The notes under the pieces were generated by a model that saw only the letters and a list, made by a program, of their open reading frames with translations, was not told the DNA's origin and ran no database searches. Of a DNA stretch of 64,000 bases, positions 56,360 to 64,000 are shown one piece after another. The stretch lies in the NCBI GenBank assembly GCA_022823605.1, contig JAJEHS010000006.1, forward strand, positions 715,292 to 779,291. The letters are read 5' to 3'. Both the position numbers and the translations under genes were made by a program. Origin of the DNA: Paracoccaceae bacterium (GTDB lineage Bacteria; Pseudomonadota; Alphaproteobacteria; Rhodobacterales; Rhodobacteraceae). The first letter of the stretch is position 1, and each line of letters begins with the position of its first letter.

Positions 56360-57151
56360 TTATATCTTTCCCAATTCCATTTCCAGATCAGCCATTTCAG
56401 CTCCTCCGGCCATCAGTCTTCGAATGTCGTTACCATCCAAACTTTCCCTGGTACCCGAACCTATTACCTCACCTAGGGAAAGGAAGGTATAGCGATCGGC
56501 AATAAGCTTGGAATGAATTTCATTATGGGTTATGAAAATTATGGCTATATTCCCGAGTGCCCTGACCCGCTTGATTGTTTTCAGAACTTCCATCTGCTGT
56601 TTTTGACCCAGGGCCGAGGTTGGTTCGTCCAGGATAAGGATTTTGGCACCGAAATAAATGGCCCGGGCAATCGCCAGGGTCTGCCGTTGACCTCCCGACA
56701 TGGTACCTACTGCCTGATGAGGATCGGAAATATCAATTCCAATCTTGATCATTTCATCATGGGTTATGATATCCATTTCCTTCAATTTCATCATGCCAAA
56801 GGGTGGGGGACCCTTGAAAATCTCTCGTCCCATGAAAAAATTACGGGATACCGACATCAGCTGATTCAGGGCTAGATCCTGATAAACCGTTCCGATACCT
56901 GCTGCTGATGCATCCCTTGGAGATCGGAATACAACCGGTTTTTCATCGACTATGATTTCACCGGCACTCGGTTGATGGACACCTGACAGGATTTTGATGA
57001 GAGTTGATTTACCGGCACCGTTATCACCGAGAAGTGCATGTACTTCGCCTGGATAGATATCCATGTCAACCCCGTTCAGGGCTACAAAGGGGCCGAATTT
57101 CTTAGCGATACCCCTGAGTTTGACCAAAGGTTCTGCAACTGTCTCGGCCAT
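56360..57151 (-). CDS. sugar ABC transporter ATP-binding protein (FrcA-like)
   Basis: The 263-residue protein is a single ATPase domain with Walker A GDNGAGKST (near 42), signature MSGGQRQTLAIARAI (near 150), Walker B ILILDEPTSALG (near 172) and the switch His in ITHNE. It differs from RbsA/MglA, which have two domains, and matches the FrcA type. It follows the permease by one base. The substrate is likely a monosaccharide or polyol such as inositol, given the operon. Confidence 0.93.
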   Translation of the reverse strand: MAETVAEPLVKLRGIAKKFGPFVALNGVDMDIYPGEVHALLGDNGAGKSTLIKILSGVHQPSAGEIIVDEKPVVFRSPRDASAAGIGTVYQDLALNQLMSVSRNFFMGREIFKGPPPFGMMKLKEMDIITHDEMIKIGIDISDPHQAVGTMSGGQRQTLAIARAIYFGAKILILDEPTSALGQKQQMEVLKTIKRVRALGNIAIIFITHNEIHSKLIADRYTFLSLGEVIGSGTRESLDGNDIRRLMAGGAEMADLEMELGKI

Positions 57152-57152
57152 G

Positions 57153-58274
57153 TCAAATACCTCCAGTTATCCGTTTACGTATGTTTTCATTCGCAAAGGC
57201 GGCAATCAACAGCACTGTACCCAAGAATACCCGATAATACGAACCGTCAATCCAGGAGATATAGAATACGGAGTTTTGAACCAAACCAAAAATTACTGCC
57301 CCGAATATTACCCCAACGATGGATCCAAATCCACCTGTCATAACGGTACCGCCAACAACAGCGGCAGCAATCGCTTCAAGTTCCTTGAGGTTTCCCTTGG
57401 CAGCATCAGCCGTATTGGTATCAAAGACCTGACAGGCTGCGAAAACGGTTGCGCAAAAAGCCGTAAACATGAACAGGCCGATCTTTACCTGATTCACCGG
57501 GACACCATTGGCCCGGGCACTTTCCTTGTTGTCCCCGGTAGCATAAATCCAGTTGCCAAGCTGCGTTCGGGAAAGAACGATATAGGTAATTATGGCAATA
57601 CATATCCACCAAGCCACTTTAGCATCCAAACCGATCACCCACTGGTTGCCAAGTCGGTTCAGGTTGTATCCCATTTCATAAAGCAGGGTGAATGCCCATT
57701 TGAAGGTTTCACCTCCGAACAGATAGGCAAAGAAATCGGTCTCCTTGAAATCAGGTAACCCTGATATCTGGGTTGAACCTTCGTTGAATTCCCGGAAACT
57801 GACCTCTGTTAGACCTCGTAGAATAAATAGAAATGCCAGGGTTACAATAAAGGATGATAATCCCGAGCGTACAACTATATTGCCAATTATCCACCCAATG
57901 AACAGAGTCATGCACAAGGTCAGGGTAAAGGCCATGAAAGGGCTTGCTTCCCCTAATCCAAACGGCAACCCCCATTTCAGCATCATGGCCATGGACATGC
58001 CGGCAAAACCGATCATGGAACCGATGGAAAGGTCAAATTCTCCTGCTATCATGAGCAGGCACGCACCTATGGCTATGATTCCCAACTGGGAAATGATTGA
58101 AAGGTTGTTTTTTATTCCCAGGGGGTTAAACACCACATCGCCTGCAACGATGGCCAAAAAAAGCAGGATAACCACCATTCCGGAGAAGGCACCAATTTCC
58201 GGTCTTCTAATAAATTTCCTGAATGCACCCTGACTGACTTGCCTGTCTGATTCTTTTCTTTCTGCTTGCATCAC
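57153..58274 (-). CDS. sugar ABC transporter permease (FrcC/RbsC-like)
   Basis: The 373-residue membrane protein has about ten hydrophobic segments and the family blocks MIAGEFDLSIGSMIGFAGMS near 78, GLSSFIVTLAFLFILRGLTE near 138, and AIAAAVVGGTVMTGGFGSIV near 307. This is the CUT2 permease pattern. It lies between the binding protein and the ATPase gene on the minus strand. Confidence 0.94.
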   Translation of the reverse strand: MMQAERKESDRQVSQGAFRKFIRRPEIGAFSGMVVILLFLAIVAGDVVFNPLGIKNNLSIISQLGIIAIGACLLMIAGEFDLSIGSMIGFAGMSMAMMLKWGLPFGLGEASPFMAFTLTLCMTLFIGWIIGNIVVRSGLSSFIVTLAFLFILRGLTEVSFREFNEGSTQISGLPDFKETDFFAYLFGGETFKWAFTLLYEMGYNLNRLGNQWVIGLDAKVAWWICIAIITYIVLSRTQLGNWIYATGDNKESARANGVPVNQVKIGLFMFTAFCATVFAACQVFDTNTADAAKGNLKELEAIAAAVVGGTVMTGGFGSIVGVIFGAVIFGLVQNSVFYISWIDGSYYRVFLGTVLLIAAFANENIRKRITGGI

Positions 58275-58377
58275 TTTGCTCTTAAAATCATTGAGCCTTC
58301 AAAGGCTATTTCTCTTAAGACAGGGAAAGGGAACAAGTCCCTTTCCCAAAATTCTCATGCGATAAAGTATGGATTAC

Positions 58378-59289
58378 TTATCTGTTTACGCCAGCCTGGG
58401 CTTCGACTGCTGCTGCGTTGGAAGCATCAACAAAACCGGGTCCAGATGGGATATTGCTACCAGGCAACATTCCTGCGTTTGTGTTGTAAAGATGCAGGAC
58501 AACAATTGGCATGTAACCTTGTAGTCTTTGCTGCTGGTCAATGGTGAAGGAAGCCTTGCCATCCTTGATCAGGTTAATAACACCCGGAGTCATATCAAAA
58601 CAAGCCAGATGAATTTCGGCTCCGATTTCATCCACTGCTTCGGCTGCTGCTTCACAAACATGAGGTCCAATGGCCAAAAGAGCATCAATTGACGGGTCTG
58701 CTTGCAGCGCGGCGGCGGTTCTGGTTTTGATTTGAGCTACGTCATTTGAAACATCAATCATGTTCAAGTCCTTGCCCATGGCATCAAAATAACCGGTGCA
58801 ACGATCTACCAGAGCTGTATTGAATGCTTCCTGGTTAAGACAAAGTCCGTTGGTTACACCTTCGGCCATGGCTCGTTCACCCGCCTTTTCACCAGCTAGT
58901 CTTTCAGGTTGTCCAACATGCATGATTGCACCCACAGCCTTGGATGATTCCAATCCTGAATTGATGGTTACAACTGGAATACCGGCATTTGCAGCAGCCC
59001 TGATGGCATTACCCAAAGCGTCTGGGTCAGGCAGGGAAACAACCAATCCATCCGGATTAGTTGCAACAGCAGATTCGATCAACTTGGCCATATCAGCCAT
59101 ATCCCCACTGGGGGCAAATCGATATTCAAATTCTACACCCAATGCTTCAGCGGCATCTCTACCGCCCTTTTCTACAACAGGCCAGAATGGGTCTGTTCCC
59201 TGAGTATGGGTAACCATAATGTACTTTTCTGCCATTGCAGAACCTGCAAAAAGCATCAAAGCAGCAAATGAGAGAATGATTTTTTTCAT
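58378..59289 (-). CDS. periplasmic sugar-binding protein of the CUT2 transporter
   Basis: The 303-residue protein begins with a clear signal peptide (MKKIILSFAALMLFAGSAMA, cleavage after AMA) and reads on as a type I periplasmic sugar-binding fold: GTDPFWPVVEKGGRDAAEAL, LVVSLPDPDALGNAIRAAAN, GIPVVTINSGLE, LLAIGPHVCEAAAEAV, ASFTIDQQQRLQGYMPIVVL. GGAGG lies just upstream of the ATG. Binding proteins of this group recognise ribose, fructose, inositol and the like. It is followed by the permease and ATPase genes. Confidence 0.94.
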   Translation of the reverse strand: MKKIILSFAALMLFAGSAMAEKYIMVTHTQGTDPFWPVVEKGGRDAAEALGVEFEYRFAPSGDMADMAKLIESAVATNPDGLVVSLPDPDALGNAIRAAANAGIPVVTINSGLESSKAVGAIMHVGQPERLAGEKAGERAMAEGVTNGLCLNQEAFNTALVDRCTGYFDAMGKDLNMIDVSNDVAQIKTRTAAALQADPSIDALLAIGPHVCEAAAEAVDEIGAEIHLACFDMTPGVINLIKDGKASFTIDQQQRLQGYMPIVVLHLYNTNAGMLPGSNIPSGPGFVDASNAAAVEAQAGVNR

Positions 59290-59470
59290 TTTTCCTCCAA
59301 ATAATAAATTATAAGTTCAGTCTTGACGATCAAACTTCGAATTAGTGGAGAGTTATATTAATTATTAACTCTGATTTCACAATAGTTGGGGGCTTGAAAA
59401 AGAAGCATTCATTGTGAATATCAGATATTCTCCGACAATAAAATCAAACTGCCCCAGGTAGCATCCATGC

Positions 59471-60283
59471 TTAAGCGAGCGGTTTCCCGGAACTTTGTGG
59501 AGAATCGTAAGCACCCCAAATGGATTGATCGAAATTAATGACTGACCCGGTCATTAACCCGGCATCATCAGATACCATGAAGGAAACTGCCCGGGCAACC
59601 TCCTTTGGATCAATCAACCGCCCAACCGGTAATTTCTTCGAAGCTTCTTCGAGCCAGCCGTCATCGGCACCATGGTATTTTCGCTGGATGACATCTTCGC
59701 CATCGGAAGACATCCAGCCGATATTCAACTGGTTGACCCTGATTTGATTGTGAAGCAGGGAGTAGGCTGCATTTCTGGTCAGTGTGGCGAGTGCTCCCTT
59801 TGAGGAACAATAGGCAATTATGAATGGCTGTCCGGCATGGGCTGACATTGATCCGATATTGACAATGGCCCCTTTGATTCCCTGCCGAATCATTAGCTTG
59901 ACCGCCTCCTGCATCAGGAAAAATGGCCCCCGGACGTTCACAGCAAACATCTGGTCAAATAGTTCCGGAGAAGTATCCAGCAAATTTCCCCGATCGGTAA
60001 TCGCTGCGGCATTAACCAGAATATCAACGCGACCAAACTCCTGTTTGGCAAACCTGACAATGTTGCGACAATCCTCAATGCTACCCAGATCACCCTTGAA
60101 AAATTTGGCTGGTACCCCCGTTTGGTCTGTAATTTCCTGTGCAACTTCCATGCCCTGGCTCGCGCGCCGACCACATGTAACCAACCCTGTCGCACCACTT
60201 TCGGCAAACCTTTGTGCGATTGCTTTTCCCAGACCTTGTGTACTTCCGGTTACTATTGCAATTTTGTCATCCAGCCGGTTCAT
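59471..60283 (-). CDS. short-chain dehydrogenase/reductase
   Basis: The 270-residue SDR has the cofactor motif TGSTQGLGKAIA (residues 12-23), the structural NAAAIT near 90, the catalytic Ser in NIGSMSAHAG near 143 and YCSSK near 158-162. It overlaps the iolE-like gene by 17 bases, so it belongs to the same operon. Its oxidation of a polyol or keto-sugar is likely; it could take the place of iolG, which is not present in the window. Confidence 0.92.
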   Translation of the reverse strand: MNRLDDKIAIVTGSTQGLGKAIAQRFAESGATGLVTCGRRASQGMEVAQEITDQTGVPAKFFKGDLGSIEDCRNIVRFAKQEFGRVDILVNAAAITDRGNLLDTSPELFDQMFAVNVRGPFFLMQEAVKLMIRQGIKGAIVNIGSMSAHAGQPFIIAYCSSKGALATLTRNAAYSLLHNQIRVNQLNIGWMSSDGEDVIQRKYHGADDGWLEEASKKLPVGRLIDPKEVARAVSFMVSDDAGLMTGSVINFDQSIWGAYDSPQSSGKPLA

Positions 60284-61187
60284 CAGTCCTCCCCATCAGC
60301 TTGTATCCTTCTTTCAGGACAATCGGTTTGAGTGTTCTATATCCTATTTGTGCATAATCAAAAGGAGGCGCCTTTATTGGGTCCTGTTCGGCCTCGACAA
60401 CAAACCAACCCTCATAACCTGTATTGGCAAGCCTATGTATAATTTCGCCAAAATCCAGTGATCCATCACCTGGTACGGTAAAGACTCCTCTCAATACGGC
60501 ATCCAGAAAACTGTCTCTTGTCCAATCAATTGTATCAAGTACGTTTTTTCTTACATCCTTGGTATGAACATGCCGAATTCTTTCAGCATGATTGTCAATG
60601 ACTTCAAAAATATCTCCGCCAGCAAAAGCCATATGTCCGGGATCAAACAATAATTCGACTGCTTCCCCAGTGTAATTCATCAACATGTTCAATTCGGTCT
60701 GGGTTTCAATTGCCGTTCCCATATGATGATGAAAAGCCATGAACATACCCTCTTCCCGACACCACTCGCAAAAGATGGTCAATTTTCTGCCATAGTCTCG
60801 AATTTGATTTTCATCAAGTTTGATTTTTCGAGCAAGGGGTACTGATTGAATATTTTGGATTGTATGAGCAGTTTCACCATAAACCATGCAAGGAGCGTTT
60901 AAATCCTTGAACAGTTTCAATTGAGCGGCAACTTTTTCTTTCTCTTCGTTCAAGTCCGTAACCAGAAGCGTTCCCGAATACCATCCTCCACAAAGATCAA
61001 GGTCATAGTGATCAAGTATCGGTCCCAACTCATCACTGGTTGAAGGAAACTTGCCACCTGTTTCGACGCCCGTAAATCCAGCATTTGCGGCATCATTCAA
61101 GCAGGTTTCCAGTGGCGTGTTACCACCCAATTCCGGCAGATCATCATTCGACCAGGCAATGGGAGCTATCCCCAATCGGGCAAACAC
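60267..61187 (-). CDS. iolE: inosose dehydratase-like protein (IolE family)
   Basis: The 306-residue protein starts at a GTG 2 bases after the iolD stop, with GGAG 7 bases upstream. It has IAPIAWSNDDLPELGGNTPL at the start, NAGFTGVETGGKFPS near 36, FHHHMGTAIET near 153, ELLFDPGHMAFAGG near 178 and VHTKDVRKNVLD near 205. This is the IolE TIM-barrel pattern with its metal ligands. The known reaction is dehydration of scyllo-inosose. An IolE homologue acting on another keto-sugar cannot be excluded. Confidence 0.88.
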   Translation of the reverse strand: MFARLGIAPIAWSNDDLPELGGNTPLETCLNDAANAGFTGVETGGKFPSTSDELGPILDHYDLDLCGGWYSGTLLVTDLNEEKEKVAAQLKLFKDLNAPCMVYGETAHTIQNIQSVPLARKIKLDENQIRDYGRKLTIFCEWCREEGMFMAFHHHMGTAIETQTELNMLMNYTGEAVELLFDPGHMAFAGGDIFEVIDNHAERIRHVHTKDVRKNVLDTIDWTRDSFLDAVLRGVFTVPGDGSLDFGEIIHRLANTGYEGWFVVEAEQDPIKAPPFDYAQIGYRTLKPIVLKEGYKLMGRTDEPAG

Positions 61188-61189
61188 GG

Positions 61190-63040
61190 TCAGACTCCAA
61201 TTCTTTGCTTGCTTCTGATGTTTTCCTGCTCTTGTCGAGCCGCTTGGACATCAGGACTATCACTTACCTCCGGGACTCCCAGATCCCAGTGTGCATCCCC
61301 AGGTGTCCACTGGTAGGCATCGGTCTTGATACAAATTACAGTCGTCCGGTCTGTAGTTTTCGCCCAATCGAGGGCATTTTGCAAGTCGCCAAGCCCATTC
61401 ACCATTCTGGCAAGGGCTCCCATGGATTCAGCATGTTTGGCAAAATCCACGTAAAAGGGTTCCACCACCTTGCAATCCTCAATCTGGTTATTGAAGGATT
61501 TTCCACCTTTGAAGTTCTGAAGCCTGTTGATAACTGCAAACCCGCCATTGTCACAAACAACAACAATCATTTTATGACCGGTCAAAACTGATGAATATAT
61601 ATCAGAATTCATCATCAGGTAGGAACCATCACCTACCATTACGATGGGGAGTGCATCTCCTTCAAGCGCCATGGCTGTACCCCAGCCGCCTGCGACTTCA
61701 TAACCCATACATGAATAACCAAATTCACAATCAAAGGTATTTGGTGACTTCACACGCCATCCCTTGGATACTTCCCCAGGCAATCCACCTGCGGCTGTTA
61801 TCATTCGATCATTTTCTCCGGCGAAATTGTTGACCATACCTACAACCTGAGCATAAGTGGGGACAGGGGCATTGGTGGGTTTCTGCAATTTGTCCAAGAG
61901 ATCATTCCAATCTGAAAACTCCTGCTTACCCTTGGATAACCACCCTTCCTGTGACTGCCAGTCACCAAGGGAGGATTCTATCTCTACCAAAGTTTCCCTT
62001 GCATCACCAATGACTGGCAATGCCTGATGTTTATTGGCATCCCATCGAGCAGTATTTATGGCAAGGAATTTAGTGGCTCTATTGAAAACGGTCCAAGATC
62101 CCGTTGTGAAATCCTGTAATCGGGTACCAACTGCAATCACAAGATCGGCTTCAGCGGCAATGTTGTTGGCTGAACTTGAACCGATGACACCAATGGGGCC
62201 GATATGGGCCGGATGTTCATGGGTAAAGGTACCCTTGCCAGCGATTGTTTCAGCTACCGGTATGCCTCTGTTTATTGCCAAGGCTTCCAACTCAGCCTCG
62301 GCTTCGGAATATTTGACACCTCCTCCGGCAATCAGAATAGGTTTTTTAGAATTCTTGATCAGCTTAACCGCTTCCGATATACTTTTTGTATCAGGTCTGG
62401 GTCGGGGAATTTTGTGGATAACTTCCCTGAAAAATTCTACAGGATAGTCAAATGCAAGTTCCTGGGTATCCTGACAAAGTCCAATAAATGCCGGTCCACA
62501 ATCCGATGGATCAAGCATGGTGGCAATTGCCTGAGGGAAAGAGGAGATGATCTGCTCAGGATGGGTGATTCTATCCCAATACCTGGTTACGGGTTTGAAA
62601 GAATCATTGACCGATATGGTTGGAGCATAAAAATTTTCGACTTGCTGTAAAACTGGGTCTGGTCTTCGATTGTCAAAAACATCTCCGGACAATATCAAAA
62701 CCGGCAATCTGTTTGAATGTGCAACTGCAGCTGCCGTTACCATGTTCGTAGCTCCCGGGCCAATGGAACTTGTGGCAATCATCAACTGCTTGCGCTTTTT
62801 GGTTTTGGCATAGGCAATAGCCGCAAGGGCCATGGCTTGTTCATTTTGCCCCCGCCATGTTGGAAGTTCGTCCTTTGCATTTTCTAACGCTTCTCCCAGG
62901 CAAGTTACATTGCCATGTCCAAAAATGGCAAATACGCCAGCAAATAAAGGAACCTTCTGACCTTCAATTACTGTGTATTGATTACAAAGATATCTTACGA
63001 TTGCCTGCGCAACTGTCAGTCTAATGGTATTTTGTTCCAT
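61190..63040 (-). CDS. iolD: 3D-(3,5/4)-trihydroxycyclohexane-1,2-dione acylhydrolase (IolD-like, ThDP-dependent)
   Basis: The 616-residue ThDP enzyme has FAIFGHGNVTCLGEALENAK near residue 32, the cofactor-activating Glu segment RGQNEQAMALAAIAYAK near 59, and SSIGPGATNMVTAAAVAH near 87. The C-terminal ThDP/metal motif is MVGDGSYLMMNSDI...CDNGGFAVINRL near 467-500. This is the IolD pattern of the inositol pathway, opening the six-membered ring. It is the first gene of the operon, 68 bases downstream of the tnpB stop. Confidence 0.93.
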   Translation of the reverse strand: MEQNTIRLTVAQAIVRYLCNQYTVIEGQKVPLFAGVFAIFGHGNVTCLGEALENAKDELPTWRGQNEQAMALAAIAYAKTKKRKQLMIATSSIGPGATNMVTAAAVAHSNRLPVLILSGDVFDNRRPDPVLQQVENFYAPTISVNDSFKPVTRYWDRITHPEQIISSFPQAIATMLDPSDCGPAFIGLCQDTQELAFDYPVEFFREVIHKIPRPRPDTKSISEAVKLIKNSKKPILIAGGGVKYSEAEAELEALAINRGIPVAETIAGKGTFTHEHPAHIGPIGVIGSSSANNIAAEADLVIAVGTRLQDFTTGSWTVFNRATKFLAINTARWDANKHQALPVIGDARETLVEIESSLGDWQSQEGWLSKGKQEFSDWNDLLDKLQKPTNAPVPTYAQVVGMVNNFAGENDRMITAAGGLPGEVSKGWRVKSPNTFDCEFGYSCMGYEVAGGWGTAMALEGDALPIVMVGDGSYLMMNSDIYSSVLTGHKMIVVVCDNGGFAVINRLQNFKGGKSFNNQIEDCKVVEPFYVDFAKHAESMGALARMVNGLGDLQNALDWAKTTDRTTVICIKTDAYQWTPGDAHWDLGVPEVSDSPDVQAARQEQENIRSKQRIGV

Positions 63041-63108
63041 TTTCTGTCTTCTTCCTAGAACTATGATGATTTCATTTTCTTAGATGTAATATATTCAAAA
63101 TATGGGAC

Positions 63109-64000
63109 TTATATACATGAGTAACATTCATTACTCGATGTATTGATTTTACGGTTCACAGGATGGTCAACACCGGTTCCTCCCCGTACAGTAGCCTCAA
63201 TCCCGAAGGCCATGATATTCAATGCTGCATTGACATCGGCATTGCCTGCATATCCACAAGACACACATTTGAACAAGGCCTGTGATCTGCGACTGCCGGA
63301 ATCCCTGGCACCGCACACATGGCAGGTTTGTGAAGTATGGTGTGGTGCCACGGCAACCACACTGTTCACCTTGTAGGAAAGCATTTGATGAAGTTGATGC
63401 CATCCCGTCTTCAAAATCGCCCTGTTCAATCCCGCTTTCCGTCCTACATTCGAACCGGGGTTCTCGATTGTTCCCTTCGCTGATTTCGTCATGTTCTTGA
63501 CTTGAAGGTTTTCAACATATACCGTATCCGTCTTCATGGAAATCAGTTTGCTGATGTGATGAAGACGATTCCTTCTGCGATTGGCCATTTTTCTCCTGAC
63601 CCTCGCCAGATGGTTTTTTGCCTTCAATCGTCTGTTGGAACCCTTTTTCCTTCTCGACAACCTTCGTTGAAGAAGGTTTGCCCTCTCCTCAAGTTTCCTG
63701 CAGGATGACAAATCATGACGAACTCCATCACTGTCGGTAACCTGGGCAACATTCATGTCCAGTCCCAACGGGATTCCATTTTCGGTTCTTTCAGGTGATC
63801 CAATCCTGAAGCAGATTATTGCATACCATTTGGCTCCAATCCTTTTCAGTGTTGCCGATACGGGTAAGCCGTCAGGGTGGGGATTGCCGCCTTTTCTGCG
63901 AACCACCATCCTGCCGAAGCCGGGAATGTGAATCCTTCCCCGTGATACCTTCACGCCGGAAACAATATCGAAACTGTGCCAGTAGTACTTGCCCTTGAAG
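63109..64000 (-). CDS. tnpB: TnpB (IS200/IS605 accessory RNA-guided nuclease), partial at the right edge
   Basis: The minus-strand frame is open to the window edge (upstream residues FKGKYYWHSFDIVSG precede the GTG at 63954), so the N-terminus is cut off. About 297 residues are visible. The RuvC-like triad is present: GLDMNVAQVTDSDG, VYVENLQVKNM and NADVNAALNI. The zinc finger CHVCGARD...FKCVSCGY is intact and an Arg-rich bridge-like region (RRLSRRKKGSNRRLK) is visible. TnpB nucleases use an omega RNA from the element's right end; here that would be near 63041-63150. No tnpA is visible. The C-terminal tail ends close to iolD. Confidence 0.9.
   Translation of the reverse strand, partial: FKGKYYWHSFDIVSGVKVSRGRIHIPGFGRMVVRRKGGNPHPDGLPVSATLKRIGAKWYAIICFRIGSPERTENGIPLGLDMNVAQVTDSDGVRHDLSSCRKLEERANLLQRRLSRRKKGSNRRLKAKNHLARVRRKMANRRRNRLHHISKLISMKTDTVYVENLQVKNMTKSAKGTIENPGSNVGRKAGLNRAILKTGWHQLHQMLSYKVNSVVAVAPHHTSQTCHVCGARDSGSRRSQALFKCVSCGYAGNADVNAALNIMAFGIEATVRGGTGVDHPVNRKINTSSNECYSCI

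Noticed and set aside
1..64000. CRISPR arrays, rRNA and tRNA genes
   Set aside because: No regularly spaced repeats and no rRNA or tRNA signatures were recognised by reading; a tRNAscan or Infernal run would be decisive.

Overview
The window looks like the chromosome of an alphaproteobacterium with fairly low GC (estimated by eye at the low to mid 40s percent). The evidence is conserved alphaproteobacterial gene order: tldD next to the cox/cta cluster, surf1 near thrC-M16 peptidase-rimJ-FAD oxidase, a methylmalonyl-CoA epimerase followed by a DUF1467 gene, a narKGHJI operon ending in a parvulin gene, and frcBCA-type single-domain sugar ABC genes. The metabolism is that of a respiratory heterotroph able to use nitrate and small methylated or polyol substrates. 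The species cannot be named from this sequence alone.

Positions 1-7.9 kb are an accessory region. It holds a partial unknown gene, a DNA methyltransferase fused to an HNH domain and coupled to a frameshifted small gene, a DUF2513 plus nucleoside-deoxyribosyltransferase-like protein, a decayed IS630 transposase, a possible two-gene toxin-antitoxin unit, a HEPN-like protein, and remnants of at least two other genes. From 7.9 to 15.3 kb lie S-methylthioadenosine phosphorylase, an EamA transporter, and a C1/methylamine operon (dimethylglycine dehydrogenase-like, non-pyrrolysine MttB-like, soxB, soxD) that has no soxA. From 15.4 to 17.9 kb there is an NYN-domain RNase gene with a striking leader (promoter, 13-codon reading frame, intrinsic terminator) and a hipBA pair.

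Positions 18.0-28.3 kb carry the complete membrane-bound nitrate reductase operon on the minus strand (narK fusion, G, H, J, I, parvulin PPIase). Positions 28.6-30.3 kb hold a beta-hydroxyacid dehydrogenase and a TIM-barrel isomerase. Positions 30.4-41.5 kb are a conserved housekeeping block (FAD oxidase, rimJ-like, M16 peptidase, thrC, surf1, coxC, ctaG, small Cox protein, ctaB, coxB) with three oddities. thrC carries an N-terminal alkyltransferase-like domain, an ATPase-ankyrin gene sits between surf1 and thrC, and coxA is missing between coxB and ctaB.

Positions 41.7-50.6 kb hold tldD, a VOC protein, an agmatinase-family ureohydrolase, topA, mce, DUF1467, NUDIX and a succinate-semialdehyde dehydrogenase-like gene. 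An hsp20 gene follows with a good RpoH-type promoter and a ROSE-like RNA thermometer hairpin. glcDEF (glycolate oxidase) covers 51.4-55.3 kb. A minus-strand carbohydrate operon of inositol type (iolD, iolE-like, SDR, binding protein, permease, ATPase, PanB-like protein) covers 55.4-63.0 kb. The window ends inside a tnpB gene that retains its RuvC and zinc-finger motifs.

No rRNA, tRNA or CRISPR array was recognised. The items most worth a second look are the NYN leader, the ATL-ThrC fusion, the missing coxA, the hsp20 thermometer and the PanB paralogue in the inositol-type operon.
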